From: Actinomycetes bacterium
GTDB taxonomy: Bacteria; Actinomycetota; Acidimicrobiia; Acidimicrobiales; Acidimicrobiaceae
DNA: 64,000 bases
Reading direction: 5' to 3'
Assembly: GCA_021786375.1 (NCBI GenBank)
Contig: JAJYNL010000077.1
Coordinates: 33,762 to 97,761, forward strand
Below, in pieces: positions 52,838 through 61,893 of the stretch. The notes beneath the pieces are model-generated. The model had not been told where the DNA came from. It was given only the letters and a program-made list of their open reading frames with translations, and made no database searches. Positions within the stretch are counted from its first letter, which is position 1, and each line of letters begins with the position of its first letter. A program made the position numbers and the translations under genes.

Positions 52838-54304
52838 TTAGGCGCGGTGGTTGATTGCCACGTACTTGAGGGCGAGGTACTCCTCGATCCCCTCGAAGCC
52901 TCCCTCACGGCCAAAACCGGAGTGCTTCACCCCGCCGAAGGGCGCGGCCGCGTTGGAGACCAGGCCCTGGTTTAGCCCGACCATACCCGTCTCCAGCTTC
53001 TCGATTACCCGCAGCGAGCGCGAGAGGCTCTGGGAAAAGACATATGCCACCAGGCCGTATTCGGTCGAATTGGCAAGGTGGATGGCCTCGTCTTCGCCTT
53101 CGAATGTGACGATGGAGGCCACTGGACCAAATATCTCCTCGGCCGAGATGCGGGCGTCGCGGTTGACGTTGGTAAGCACGGTGGGCGCGAAGAAGTGCCC
53201 CGCTCCATCCAACTTGTCCCCACCGGTCACGAGCTTGGCACCTCGGGTGAGCGCGTCCTTGACCAGCCCCTGTACCTTGGCCACCGCATCGGCATCGATC
53301 AGCGGGCCGACCTGGATGCCTTCCTCGGTGCCACGCCCAACGCGCATCGAGCCCATGCGCGCGGCCAGCCTGTCGGCAAAGGCATCGGCCACCTTTGAGG
53401 AAACCAGGAACCTGTTGGCCGAGGTGCAGGCCTCGCCCATGTTACGCATCTTCGCCACCATCGCCCCTTCGACTGCGAGATCCAGATCGGCGTCGTCGAA
53501 GACGATGAAGGGCGCGTTCCCGCCGAGTTCCATCGAGAGGCGCAGGAGGTTGTCGGCGCTCTTGGCCACGAGCATCTTGCCGACCTCGGTCGATCCGGTG
53601 AACGACAGCTTACGCAGACGCCCGTCGGCGACCAGGGCGTCGGTGATCGGACCGGGGCTGGTGGTATTGACCACGTTTACCACACCGCCCGGCAGGCCCG
53701 CCTCGGTGAGGATCTGCGCCAGGGCCAGCGAGCAAAACGGGGTCTGCTCGGCCGGCTTCAGGACCACGGTGCAGCCCGCGGCGAGCGCCGGGCCGATCTT
53801 GCGGGTCCCCATGGCGAGCGGGAAGTTCCAGGGTGTGATCATGTAAGTGGGTCCGACCGGTTGCTTCATGGTCAGCACGCGCGAGTTGCCGTCCGGGGCG
53901 ACGTAGTAGCGCCCGTCGATGCGTACCGCCTCCTCGGCGAACCAGCGGAAGAACTCGGCTGCGTAGGCCACCTCGCCGCGCGACTCCGAAAGGGGCTTGC
54001 CCATCTCCATGGTCATTAGCAGGGCCAGATCCTCCTGGCGCTCCATGATGATCTCGAAGGCGCGGCGGATCACCTCGGCCCTGGCACGGGGTGGCGTCTC
54101 CGCCCACGCTTCGAAGGCCGCGGAGGCGGCATCAAGGGCTGCTACGGCGTCCTCTGGGCTTCCGTCGGCAATCTGGGCAAGTATGACATTCGTGGCCGGG
54201 TCCTCGACCCCGTAGGTGGCGCCTGTCGAGGAGTCCACCCACTTGCCGCCGATGAAGAGCCGCTTGTTGACCCAGGACAGGACTTCCTGCTCGCGTTCGG
54301 ACAT
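52838..54304 (-). CDS. NAD(P)-dependent aldehyde dehydrogenase, succinate-semialdehyde dehydrogenase type
   Basis: A 488-residue aldehyde dehydrogenase. The general base glutamate is in LSMELGGNAPFIVF and the catalytic cysteine in GEACTSANRFLV; HSGFGREGGFEGIEEYL at the C-terminus is typical of succinate-semialdehyde dehydrogenases. The C-T-S context differs from the usual C-V/T-C, so there is one cysteine and no neighbouring second one. The start ATG 54304 has AAGGTGG about 7 bases upstream; upstream in-frame ATGs at 54343 and 54454 lack one. It could oxidise semialdehydes from the aminotransferase at 24190-25449, but the genes are far apart. Confidence 0.92.
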   Translation of the reverse strand: MSEREQEVLSWVNKRLFIGGKWVDSSTGATYGVEDPATNVILAQIADGSPEDAVAALDAASAAFEAWAETPPRARAEVIRRAFEIIMERQEDLALLMTMEMGKPLSESRGEVAYAAEFFRWFAEEAVRIDGRYYVAPDGNSRVLTMKQPVGPTYMITPWNFPLAMGTRKIGPALAAGCTVVLKPAEQTPFCSLALAQILTEAGLPGGVVNVVNTTSPGPITDALVADGRLRKLSFTGSTEVGKMLVAKSADNLLRLSMELGGNAPFIVFDDADLDLAVEGAMVAKMRNMGEACTSANRFLVSSKVADAFADRLAARMGSMRVGRGTEEGIQVGPLIDADAVAKVQGLVKDALTRGAKLVTGGDKLDGAGHFFAPTVLTNVNRDARISAEEIFGPVASIVTFEGEDEAIHLANSTEYGLVAYVFSQSLSRSLRVIEKLETGMVGLNQGLVSNAAAPFGGVKHSGFGREGGFEGIEEYLALKYVAINHRA

Positions 54305-54465
54305 TTTTGACCACCTTGGACGAACTTTTTTGGTTGAGTTCATTCCACGATAGTTTGAGTTCCCTGGTGGCTTAGGAAGCGACCCCCTGGCACAGCAGCC
54401 ACGTCTTTGTATTGCCTCACAACGACCCAACACCGAACCTGTGTCGTCCCACATTTAGGAATCGC

Positions 54466-55272
54466 TCAGGAGAGGATGTCCTTGGTAGTGAAGCGAGCCC
54501 AGGCCGCGCCGAAGAAGACCACCATCCACCCCGCCTGCTCCAGGAGATTCTTCAGGATTCCCGACCAGACCACCGGCGAGCGCATCAGATCGATACTGGT
54601 TTGCCAGTAGTGGGTCAGAAAAAGCGGGGCGATGTGGGCGAGTTGAGGGATCCCGTCCAGGATCGACAGGATTATCACCGTTCCGAAGGTGACAGCTGCC
54701 GCCCCGATGGTCGAGTCGGTGAGCGTGGAGGCAAAGACACCGACGGCCACGATCGAGAAGGTGGAGGCCGCGGCCAGCAGACCGACCAACAGCAAGCGCC
54801 AGATTCCGTCCAGCAGGGAAATCTGCGTTCCCGACAGCGTCACCACCGGACCGATCGGGAATAGGGCCGATCCAACAATAAGTCCTACCAGCACCACGGT
54901 CAGCGCCGCAGCGGTGGCGTACACCAGGGCCACCAGCGACTTCATCGCCAGCAGCCGGGTTCTGCTGACCGGAGCCGAGAGGAGGTAGCGCAGCTTCCCC
55001 TCGGTGGCCTCTCCGGCGATGGTGTCGCCGGCGGCAATGGAGACGATCAGGGGGATGATTATCAGCTGCGCGGTTAGAACCGCGGTGAAGCCGAGAAAGA
55101 CCCCGTTGTGGGTCACCTTGTCGAAAAAGGCCGGACCCTGCCCATGGCCACCGCCAGGGGAGCCGACTATGTCCAGCACCACCCCCAGGAAGATCGGGAT
55201 GGCCGCCAGCAGGGCGAAGCTGACCAGGGTGCGTCGCCTTTTCAACACATAGCCGAGCTCCTCAAGAAACAT
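54466..55272 (-). CDS. ABC-2 type transporter permease
   Basis: A 268-residue membrane protein with about six hydrophobic helices. The start FLEELGYVLKRRRTLVSFAL and the conserved GEATEGKLRYLLSAPVSRTR loop after the second helix are typical of ABC-2 permeases. It pairs with the ATPase whose gene overlaps it by 11 bp upstream, forming an exporter in the cytoplasmic membrane. The substrate could be a lipid, drug or peptide; nothing nearby identifies it. Confidence 0.9.
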   Translation of the reverse strand: MFLEELGYVLKRRRTLVSFALLAAIPIFLGVVLDIVGSPGGGHGQGPAFFDKVTHNGVFLGFTAVLTAQLIIIPLIVSIAAGDTIAGEATEGKLRYLLSAPVSRTRLLAMKSLVALVYATAAALTVVLVGLIVGSALFPIGPVVTLSGTQISLLDGIWRLLLVGLLAAASTFSIVAVGVFASTLTDSTIGAAAVTFGTVIILSILDGIPQLAHIAPLFLTHYWQTSIDLMRSPVVWSGILKNLLEQAGWMVVFFGAAWARFTTKDILS

Positions 55273-56224
55273 CCGAGGCCTCCCCGGTCAGGGCGACGAA
55301 GGCCTCCTCCAGGGTGGGGCGGTCCTCGGCCAGGCGGTAGAGCCCAATGCCCGCTCCCACCAGAGCGGATGCGATCTCCTCGATCGCCACAGAGGCCCGA
55401 TCCATGGTGAGAAGGCCCGCGTCGTCCGTGCTCGGCTGCAGGCCGAAGCGGGCGCGTAGCAGCTCGCGCGCGGCCGTTTGGTCGCTGGTCCCGATTGACA
55501 GCCGGGCGGGTAGCTGTCCGCGCAGCTCGCCAATCTCCCCCTGGAAGAGCAGCCGCCCGTGCTGGATGACCCCGACATGAGTGCAGAGCTGCTCGATCTC
55601 CGAGAGGATGTGCGAGGAAACGAAGACGGTGGTGCCCTGAGCGGCGAGCTTGATGATCAGCTCGCGCATCTCGACGATGCCCTGCGGATCCATCCCGTTG
55701 GTCGGCTCGTCGAGAATCAGCACCCGCCGCGGATAGAGAAGCGCGTTGGCCAGGGAGAGTCGCTGCTTCATGCCCAGGGAATAGGCCCTCACCTTGCGAT
55801 TGCCGACTTTGGCAAGCCCGACCATCTCCAGGGCGGCGTCGATGTCGGGGGCCAACTGACCCCCGTCGCCCGGCGCACGAGCGGCCAGCGCGCGACGCCG
55901 CTCAACCCGCCCGTAGCGGGACATTCGCTGGAGGTAGCGCCGCGCTGACAGGGTCGGATAGAGCCCTGGTCCTTCTACAACCGCGCCTACGTCGACAAGA
56001 GCGCGAGTGGTCTCCTTGGGCACGGGGTGACCAAGGAGCTCGATCTCACCGGCGGTTGGGAAGATCAACCCGAGCAGCATTCGAATGGTGGTGGTCTTCC
56101 CGGAGCCGTTTGGACCGAGAAAGCCGTAGACCGCACCTTCGGGCACCGAAAGGTCGACCGAATCCACGGCCAGCTTCTCTCCGTAGGACTTGCTCAGCCC
56201 GGAGGTGGCGATCAGCTCAGCCAA
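55262..56224 (-). CDS. ABC transporter ATP-binding protein (ABC-2 exporter)
   Basis: A 320-residue ATPase with Walker A LGPNGSGKTTTIRMLLG, signature SLGMKQRLSLANALL, Walker B LILDEPTNGMDP and the switch histidine in SSHILSEIEQ. The C-terminal 90 residues resemble the accessory domain of DrrA/BcrA-like exporters. It follows the LolA-like gene after 61 bp and overlaps its permease, so all three may be one operon. Confidence 0.94.
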   Translation of the reverse strand: MAELIATSGLSKSYGEKLAVDSVDLSVPEGAVYGFLGPNGSGKTTTIRMLLGLIFPTAGEIELLGHPVPKETTRALVDVGAVVEGPGLYPTLSARRYLQRMSRYGRVERRRALAARAPGDGGQLAPDIDAALEMVGLAKVGNRKVRAYSLGMKQRLSLANALLYPRRVLILDEPTNGMDPQGIVEMRELIIKLAAQGTTVFVSSHILSEIEQLCTHVGVIQHGRLLFQGEIGELRGQLPARLSIGTSDQTAARELLRARFGLQPSTDDAGLLTMDRASVAIEEIASALVGAGIGLYRLAEDRPTLEEAFVALTGEASDVS

Positions 56225-56285
56225 GAACCCGCTTCTCCCCTGGCGCTACCACGCCTGCTGCCGCGGGAAGGGGGCCGGGCCATGC

Positions 56286-57413
56286 TCAGCCCTGCCCGAG
56301 ATCCGCCAGCAGCACGCTCCGCGGAACCGCCCCAAAGGCCAGAGTGCCGTTGTTGCCGATGAACACGGTCGCGACCGAGGTGGTCACCACCGTCCCCTGG
56401 CCAATTGCCGTGGTGACCTTGGTTCCGGATCCGAGCAGGCCCGACATCAACGAGCTCGAGGCCGGCCTTCGGGGAAGTCCGGTGACCACTTCGACGGTCG
56501 AGAAGCCGGTGCCGATGGACTTGTGGGTGACCGCGGGAGCGGTGGTCGTACCTCGCCTGACCGGCGCCATCACCGCACCCGGCCTGAGCGTCTTGACCGT
56601 GGCCCCGGAAGGCACGCTGAAGCTGAAGACCGAGGAGGAGGGCGCCTTGAACGAGACTGCCGAATAGTAAACGGAGAAGGCCGCCGAGCTCGAGCCCCTA
56701 GGCGTGATCCACACTCCTAGCACGTTGCCGGTGGAGGCGTCGACGGCTATCCGAACCCCGCCGATCAAGGAGGAGGGATCATTGGGGGCCAGATTCAGCA
56801 CGTATGCGGGCTGCCCGGCCACGTACTCCGGCGAGTTGACGGTCACTGCCGCTCCGGCCGGGAGGTGGGAGAGCAGGGCATCGGCAATTGCCGAAGGCGA
56901 CGGTGGCGTTGATGCGGTGGCCCTGGCGTGGGAGACGGCCTTGGCCCCGGACGGAAGTCGAAGATCGGTTGCGGTGTTGGTGGTGGAATCCCACTCCCAT
57001 ACCGACCCGGCCGAGGCGTAGAGATCGAACTCTCCGCTGGTCGATGGCACCTGGATGCGCAAACTCGAAGCATGGTTGGTCCAGAAGTTGGCCGTGACGC
57101 CGCTGGTCAGCGCCTGGGTCAAGAGCCCGGAGAGCCCGGAGGGAGCGGATCCCCCCGAGAGCTGGTTGACGAAGGAGGTGGGTAGTCCCAGCCCACTCGT
57201 CTCGACGATGGTGCCGGAGTAAATCCTGCCGCTGGGCCTGAGCGCCGACTCGATCAGCTGGGCAGGGGTCTTGCCGGCCAACGTCGGCGAGCTTGCCGAG
57301 ACGACCTGGGGATAGGCGAGCGCCGTGCCAACGGCGCCCACGGTGACCACCGCGGGAAGCGCTAGGCGGACTCCGAAACGGGAATTGAAAAGCTTTGAAA
57401 CCGCGTTGCTCAC
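56286..57413 (-). CDS. exported LolA/RseB-like protein
   Basis: A 375-residue protein with an N-terminal membrane or signal segment (LALPAVVTVGAVGTALAYPQ). The following domain, GRIYSGTIVETSGLGLPTSF then AYVLNLAPNDPSSLIGGVRI and NVLGVWITPRGSSSAAFSVY, fits the LolA/RseB half-barrel fold used by actinobacterial lipoprotein- or sigma-regulating proteins. Its role is unproven: lipid binding, or sensing for the nearby sigma factor, are both possible. GTG 57413 has a perfect AGGAGG 5 bases upstream. It is upstream of the ABC exporter on the same strand and divergent from the sigma factor. Confidence 0.78.
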   Translation of the reverse strand: MSNAVSKLFNSRFGVRLALPAVVTVGAVGTALAYPQVVSASSPTLAGKTPAQLIESALRPSGRIYSGTIVETSGLGLPTSFVNQLSGGSAPSGLSGLLTQALTSGVTANFWTNHASSLRIQVPSTSGEFDLYASAGSVWEWDSTTNTATDLRLPSGAKAVSHARATASTPPSPSAIADALLSHLPAGAAVTVNSPEYVAGQPAYVLNLAPNDPSSLIGGVRIAVDASTGNVLGVWITPRGSSSAAFSVYYSAVSFKAPSSSVFSFSVPSGATVKTLRPGAVMAPVRRGTTTAPAVTHKSIGTGFSTVEVVTGLPRRPASSSLMSGLLGSGTKVTTAIGQGTVVTTSVATVFIGNNGTLAFGAVPRSVLLADLGQG

Positions 57414-57825
57414 AAGAGCCTCCTCTACACGGCGGAATGAACAAACTCTAGGCAGCGAAACTGAGATTTAGCTCAAAGGCGTGCTTCGCACCCGTTGGAA
57501 CAACCGTCGCGGCACCCCAATTCTTCCGTGCCGACCTTGCCCGTACCTGTGTCCCAGCTGTGACCTGCATTACAGCCTTGCAATTTGTGCGGGAGTGTGA
57601 GATCATTCCTAATTCCACCGCAAAAGCATGACCGCAGGCTTCGCCATTGGTCGAGGGGGCCAATTCGGAGCCCCTCGCCCCCGAGTGTGACGAACGTCAT
57701 CCCCGCTCAGTGGAATGTACGCCTCTGAGCTGGAGAATTGCGCAAATCGGCGCGACCGCTCCGGAACAACCGGCGGCCATATGTGTTATACTTTAGCGTT
57801 CGAAATTGACAACAAGGCACTACAG
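57414..57825. promoter_or_regulatory. intergenic region with the sigma-factor promoter
   Basis: About 410 bp between the divergent LolA-like and sigma-factor genes. A TATACT -10-like hexamer at 57787-57792 would start transcription near 57799 and leave a 27-base leader before ATG 57826. Upstream AT-rich patches stand out against the GC-rich background. No other gene is recognised here. Confidence 0.45.
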
Positions 57826-58773
57826 ATGACGAAGACAACGGTAACAACACGGAAGAAGATCGCAACCCCCGTAGAGGAGGTCCCAGCCAAGGCGCCACGC
57901 AAGAGGCGCTCCAAGGGCGACGCCGCGACGGTCGAGGCCGCACTCAGCATCTCCGGGCTCGGAGCGGACGCGGTTCGTCTCTTCCTCGACGACCTGGCAC
58001 GACACCCGCTTCCCTCCCCCGCCGAACAGGTCGAGCTGGCCAAGCGCGTGCGCGCCGGTGACGAGGCCGCCAAGTCCGAGATGGTTGCCGCCAACCTTCG
58101 CCTTGTCGTGCACTGGGCACGCCGGTATCAGGACCGTGGCGTCGAGCTTTCAGACCTGATCCAGGAGGGCACCTTCGGACTTATCCGCGCGGTCGAAAAG
58201 TTCGACTGGCGCCGAGGCTTCAAGTTCTCCACCTACGCGACCTGGTGGGTGCGTCAGTCACTGCAGCGGGCCGTGCACAATCATGGCCAGGCGATCCGCC
58301 TTCCCATGGAGGCTGCCGAGCGTTCGCGCAGGGTCGACAACGTCACCCGCGAACTTCAGAACGAGAATCAGCGCAACCCAACCGAGGAGGAGATCGCACG
58401 CAGCGCCAACCTCTCCCCCGCCCAGCTTGCCGACGTGCGCCATGCGGCCCGCGTTGTCGCCAGCCTCGACCAGTCGGTCGGGCCCGAGGGTGAGACCAGC
58501 CTGGGAGACCTGGTGATCGGTAGTGAGAACACCTTCGAGGACGAGGTTGACGAGGCTCTCACCCGCGACCAGCTGCGCAAGGCGCTGGAGGAGCTGGATC
58601 CGCTGGAGCGCGCAGTGGTCATCCTGCGCTTCGGCCTGGATGGCAATCGGCCGGCTTCGCTCGAGGCGACGGCCAAGCACCTTGGCATCGGCCCGCGCCG
58701 TGCACGCCGGCTGGAGGCCGCGGCACTGGATCGCCTCGCCGAGCATCCCGGCCTGAAGGCTCCTGCCGCCTGA
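57826..58773 (+). CDS. RNA polymerase sigma factor, sigma-70 family
   Basis: A 315-residue group 1/2-type sigma factor. Region 1.2 is AVRLFLDDLARHPLPSPAEQ, regions 2.1-2.4 include RDGVELSDLIQEGTFGLIRA-like sequence (GVELSDLIQEGTFGLIRAV) and FKFSTYATWWVRQSLQRAV, and region 4 is ELDPLERAVVILRFGLDG with the helix-turn-helix SLEATAKHLGIGPRRARRLE. It lacks a long region 1.1 and is closer in size to SigB-like alternative factors. ATG 57826 follows a predicted leader; upstream in-frame ATGs would put the promoter inside the gene. A strong terminator follows. Confidence 0.92.
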   Translation: MTKTTVTTRKKIATPVEEVPAKAPRKRRSKGDAATVEAALSISGLGADAVRLFLDDLARHPLPSPAEQVELAKRVRAGDEAAKSEMVAANLRLVVHWARRYQDRGVELSDLIQEGTFGLIRAVEKFDWRRGFKFSTYATWWVRQSLQRAVHNHGQAIRLPMEAAERSRRVDNVTRELQNENQRNPTEEEIARSANLSPAQLADVRHAARVVASLDQSVGPEGETSLGDLVIGSENTFEDEVDEALTRDQLRKALEELDPLERAVVILRFGLDGNRPASLEATAKHLGIGPRRARRLEAAALDRLAEHPGLKAPAA

Positions 58774-58820
58774 TCCATCCCCGGGGCGCTTCTCCAGCGG
58801 GTGGCGCCGAACTTTGGCTT

Positions 58821-58866
58821 GCAGCCACCTCCGCATCTTCGTGGAGGTGGCTGCTTCTTTTTCCCG
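58821..58866 (+). terminator. intrinsic terminator of the sigma-factor gene
   Basis: GCAGCCACCTCC (58821-58832) pairs perfectly with GGAGGTGGCTGC (58843-58854) around a 10-base loop and is followed by TTCTTTTT. This is the clearest classic terminator in the window. Confidence 0.9.
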
Positions 58867-59903
58867 GGCGGTGAAGATGGCCCACGGCTGGGGTTCGGTA
58901 TTGCCCATTGCAGGCAAGCCGAGGCTTGGGACCTTTCGGACCGCGTGACTCGACTGCAGGTCGAGGGAGCCGCAGCCGCCCACGGGCAATGCTCACCCCG
59001 CACGCCCCGCTGGGGCGCAAGGTCCCGGAGGAGTTGGATCAGCCGAACGCCCAAGGCCCGAGCGGGCCGACGTCGGCTTTCGTACGGCTGCCTCGTCTCT
59101 TCATGCTGGCCTGCGGTCCCGTCGGGGTCCATTTCACCCACTGCGCCCCAAAAGGGGCGAGGTACCGCCCATCGGGAGGCCGCGGTCTTCGGGCCGGGCG
59201 TGGCGGGCGAAAGCCGCCAGGCGACCGCGGAGGAGACCAAGGTGCTTAGGGAAGAGTGCGACCGGGAGCCGGACAATGAGATGGACTTCCCCACCGCTTC
59301 CCAGAGCGGCACCCTGGGCCGTGCCGTTGCGCATTTCCTGGACTCCGGCTCCGCCGTGCTCCAGGTCCCGGCGAGACAGGGGCAGGGCTGGATTGTCCGC
59401 GTCTGGCGAGGCATCTCGATCCTCGAAGTCACTGCCATCATCCGGCACGCCCGAGGGCGGATCCCTCGCGATATCGGCCCGGGCAACCAGGAGTTGCTCG
59501 CCCTGCATTTCAGAGGAAAGGCCCCTCCATCCAAGTGCAGCGGATGCCGGCGTCATCCCGGTTTTCCCCAGTCAATTCCCCGACGCCGATTGCGGCCCAT
59601 GAAATGGTGGGGATTCGCCACGGGGTAACCCTTGGTGATGCCGGCTCACCAGTGGCCGGCAGGGCTCCCCATCATCGCAGAGATTCATGACGACGTCTGC
59701 AACGACGCCGTGAGGGGTGAACACGAGCAAAGTTGAGTTTGGTTGGATGGACTTATGGACAACGCATCGACGCGGCCACAGGGTGCACCGCCAATTACGG
59801 CGCCGCGGACTACTCTGACGGGACAAACACAAGGCTCCGCCTGACAGCAGGACTGGACCGAGAACCGTCTGCCTCTCGCCAGGGGCGCAGATTCGAGGCG
59901 AGC
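58867..59903. other. gene-poor kilobase between the sigma factor and the nucleotidyltransferase
   Basis: Just over 1 kb with no gene I can support. Long open frames occur on both strands but they mirror each other, lack ribosome-binding sites and show no family motif. A 6-bp hairpin (CGCCCC-AAAA-GGGGCG, 59144-59159) and the TGCCGGC stem-loop at 59632-59670 are the only structures noted. The region may be decayed mobile-element sequence. Confidence 0.6.
59632..59670. repeat. hairpin repeat, copy 1 (TGCCGGC stem)
   Basis: TGCCGGC (59639-59645) and GCCGGCA (59655-59661) form a 7-bp stem with a 9-base loop, followed by GGGCTCCC. The same stem and flanks recur at 63599-63642 with a different, longer loop, so the structure rather than the loop sequence is conserved. 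Confidence 0.65.
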
Positions 59904-60509
59904 TCAGAATCCGATCCCGCCTTCAGGGGGAGGAGCCTGATCTGGTGCGATCTCTCCTTGGACGGAGGCCGCACCAATGGCCCTGCGCAGACGATCACCA
60001 GCCTCGATTCCGCCCAAGTGCTCGGCGCAGCGCAGCGCCTCGGTGGCATCCACGGTGCCGGCCTTGAGCATCTCTGAGATGTCGACCCAGTCTTGAGGTC
60101 GATTGAAGAGCGTCTTAAAGACGGTCAAGTCGGTGGCGGAGATGACCGGGATGGAGGTCCCTGCGAACCTATGCAGCTCCTTGCGGCTTTCAACCAGCCC
60201 GTAGTAGTCGTCCTTGGCAAAGAAGAGATCGATCGACCCGCCGCGCATCCAGCGCAACCGTACCTCGTTGCGCACTTGGGCCACTCGGATCAGCTGCCCC
60301 GTCCATCTGACCTGGACGGGCAGGCCGCGAAAGACCCGCTCCGCCTCGGCTCCGGGCAGTGCGACGTTGATGTCGATGTCGCTGGTGGCTCTAGGCCGTA
60401 AGGTGTGATAGGCAAGCGCTATTGCGCCGCCGAAGGCGTGTGGGATCTCGGCTGCGTCGAGGCGGTCGTGGACCGCAACAATCCGCTCGGCCATGGAGTC
60501 GGCCCTCAT
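59904..60509 (-). CDS. AbiEii-like nucleotidyltransferase, candidate toxin
   Basis: A 201-residue minimal nucleotidyltransferase. The active-site pattern is GGAIALAYHTL followed by TSDIDINV, i.e. the GG...DxD signature of MNT/AbiEii-type enzymes, and SIDLFF adds the third acidic residue. Such proteins can be toxins that modify RNA or antitoxins that AMPylate partners. It overlaps the XRE-type gene by 4 bp (ATGA) and is the second gene of a two-gene operon, the layout of a toxin-antitoxin pair. The last 15 residues are proline- and glycine-rich. No larger defence system surrounds it. Confidence 0.82.
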   Translation of the reverse strand: MRADSMAERIVAVHDRLDAAEIPHAFGGAIALAYHTLRPRATSDIDINVALPGAEAERVFRGLPVQVRWTGQLIRVAQVRNEVRLRWMRGGSIDLFFAKDDYYGLVESRKELHRFAGTSIPVISATDLTVFKTLFNRPQDWVDISEMLKAGTVDATEALRCAEHLGGIEAGDRLRRAIGAASVQGEIAPDQAPPPEGGIGF

Positions 60510-60802
60510 CGCGCCACCTCGAAGGCGTCAGCGAAGCTCAGCACATCCTGGAGAATTCGCCCGTTGAGCTCCGGATTGGCAAAGCCGGAGTCCTCTGGAG
60601 GCACAAGAGCCAGCGACATTCCGCAGGCGGCCAACAGCCGGAGCAGCATGTTGAAGCTCGGATCGAGCTTGCCCCGCTCGTAGTCGCTGACCCTGCCCGG
60701 GGCGAGGCCGACCTCCTCGGCCAGTTCCGCCTGGGAGAGGCCCGCTTGGCTCCGCGCCTTGCGGATCAGATAGCCAGCCGGCGTGTATTGTGTGTAGGCC
60801 AT
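60506..60802 (-). CDS. XRE-family DNA-binding protein, candidate antitoxin
   Basis: A 98-residue Cro/C1-type protein. The helix-turn-helix is AGLSQAELAEEVGLAPGRVS then DYERGKLDPSF, and a short C-terminal tail follows. It is translationally coupled to the nucleotidyltransferase. I place the start at ATG 60802, next to the perfect palindrome at 60813-60828. The reading frame stays open far upstream to 61378, but that extension would contain the palindrome and shows no related domain, so I treat it as accidental or decayed. Confidence 0.82.
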   Translation of the reverse strand: MAYTQYTPAGYLIRKARSQAGLSQAELAEEVGLAPGRVSDYERGKLDPSFNMLLRLLAACGMSLALVPPEDSGFANPELNGRILQDVLSFADAFEVAR

Positions 60803-60812
60803 GTAGGACAGC

Positions 60813-60828
60813 CTATCGAATTCGATAG
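60813..60828. promoter_or_regulatory. CTATCGAATTCGATAG perfect palindrome, operator of the XRE/NTase pair
   Basis: A perfect 16-bp palindrome, AT-rich for its surroundings, 10 bp upstream of the XRE start. Size and place match the self-binding site of XRE antitoxins; binding here would block the promoter of the two-gene operon. Confidence 0.7.
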
Positions 60829-61624
60829 TGTACTCAGCTTGCTTGCAAGCAGCATGTTGTGTCACGGGGGATGTCGCGGAAGATCGCGGTAGCCAGCACC
60901 TGCGGTCCGGCTTCGGGCGGGCCGGCAAGGCTGTGGCGCCAGCGCTCGCAGTCCATCTCGGGCCGGACGGTGAGTCAGACGAGGCGCATGACGGCGCGGA
61001 CGGGGCGCAACCCGCCAACATGAAGTCGGCCGGCTCTCCGCTGTTCATGCACACTTCGACCTTGGGTGCTGAGCCCTGAAGCGGAGTCACCTTGACGCGT
61101 ACAGTCGCCTCGGATACGCGCTTGCCCCTGCCGGCTTTGATGGCCGGCGGCGTGCGGGTGCAGGCGTAGACGGGGTCGGGCTCGCAGCCGCGCTGTGCGC
61201 CCGGCTGAACCCCGGGGATCGTGCCCTTGCTGACCTGCTTTGTCATGTGCATGAAGTCGTTGAACAGCCCTCTCCAGAAACTCGACGCCTCGACCGCGAA
61301 GCGCTCGCGCCGGCACGGAGTGAAGTAGGCGTTTGCGGGAATGAGCATGGCCTCCAATGGCCCCCCTTTGCCCTGCACCCGGATCTCCAGTCGATGTCCT
61401 CCGACATGAGCACCGCGCCGACCGCGACCATCGTTTTGGTCCTAATTCCGTAGCCCCATGGTGGATTTCGCGTTCCATCCGGATGGGCGAGGAGAGGCGC
61501 AGGGCGAGGTCAAGCTCCGCGATCTGGGGCTGCTTCGCCTGTCGCGGAAGCCATCGTCTTGAACCATGGGTTACGAGGGCCTCTGATGACCATCCGAACT
61601 AAGGTTATCGGAAGATGACATCAG
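60829..61624. other. stretch without a supported gene upstream of the XRE/NTase pair
   Basis: About 800 bp. The minus-strand frame 60803-61378 has protein-like segments (AMLIPANAYFTPCRRERFAV and VRVKVTPLQGSAPKVEVCMN) that suggest the remains of a gene, but there is no clear start, no family match, and it runs without a stop into the XRE gene. The rest shows only mutual shadow frames. Confidence 0.5.
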
Positions 61625-61640
61625 ATGAACTGGAGGTGCC

Positions 61641-61751
61641 ATGAATGTGTCCAGTGCATCTTCCGGCACGGCGCCGCCCGTCGAAGTGACCCGGCGTTTC
61701 GCCTGCTGCAACGATGGTTGTTCCGGGCGACGTTCACCCGTGCTGTGTTGA
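61641..61751 (+). CDS. possible small ORF, 36 aa, Cys-rich, upstream of the phosphate transporter
   Basis: ATG 61641 has a strong TGGAGG ribosome-binding site 5 bases upstream and encodes a 36-residue peptide with four cysteines (RFACCNDGCSGRRSPVLC). A second overlapping frame, 61625-61897 (90 residues), ends in an ATGA overlap with the transporter start. One of the two may be a leader peptide coupled to transporter translation. Neither resembles a known protein, so both are tentative. Confidence 0.3.
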   Translation: MNVSSASSGTAPPVEVTRRFACCNDGCSGRRSPVLC

Positions 61752-61893
61752 CTGAGGACCGCCGGCGCCAGCTTGAGTTGCCTGAGTTCGAATCGAGTCC
61801 GATCACCCTAAGCACAGGAGCAGGCGCAGCCCCGGCAGTACTGGTGGAACGTGTCTCGCTCAGCTGCTCCATACGCAAAGCTTTCCTCAAGCA

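Noticed and set aside
58937..58957. CTCGAC-TGCAG-GTCGAG sequence resembling cloning-vector polylinker
   Set aside because: Only a short natural palindrome; the neighbouring sequence does not match a polylinker.
58368..59534. Minus-strand frame of 388 codons across the sigma-factor 3' end, terminator and gene desert
   Set aside because: It runs antisense through a certain gene and a perfect terminator; no motif.
60803..61378. N-terminal extension of the XRE protein to 290 residues
   Set aside because: It would place the perfect palindrome inside the gene and adds no recognisable domain.
61781..61806. GTTCGAATC-like sequence suggesting a tRNA T-arm
   Set aside because: No matching acceptor, D or anticodon arms can be built around it.
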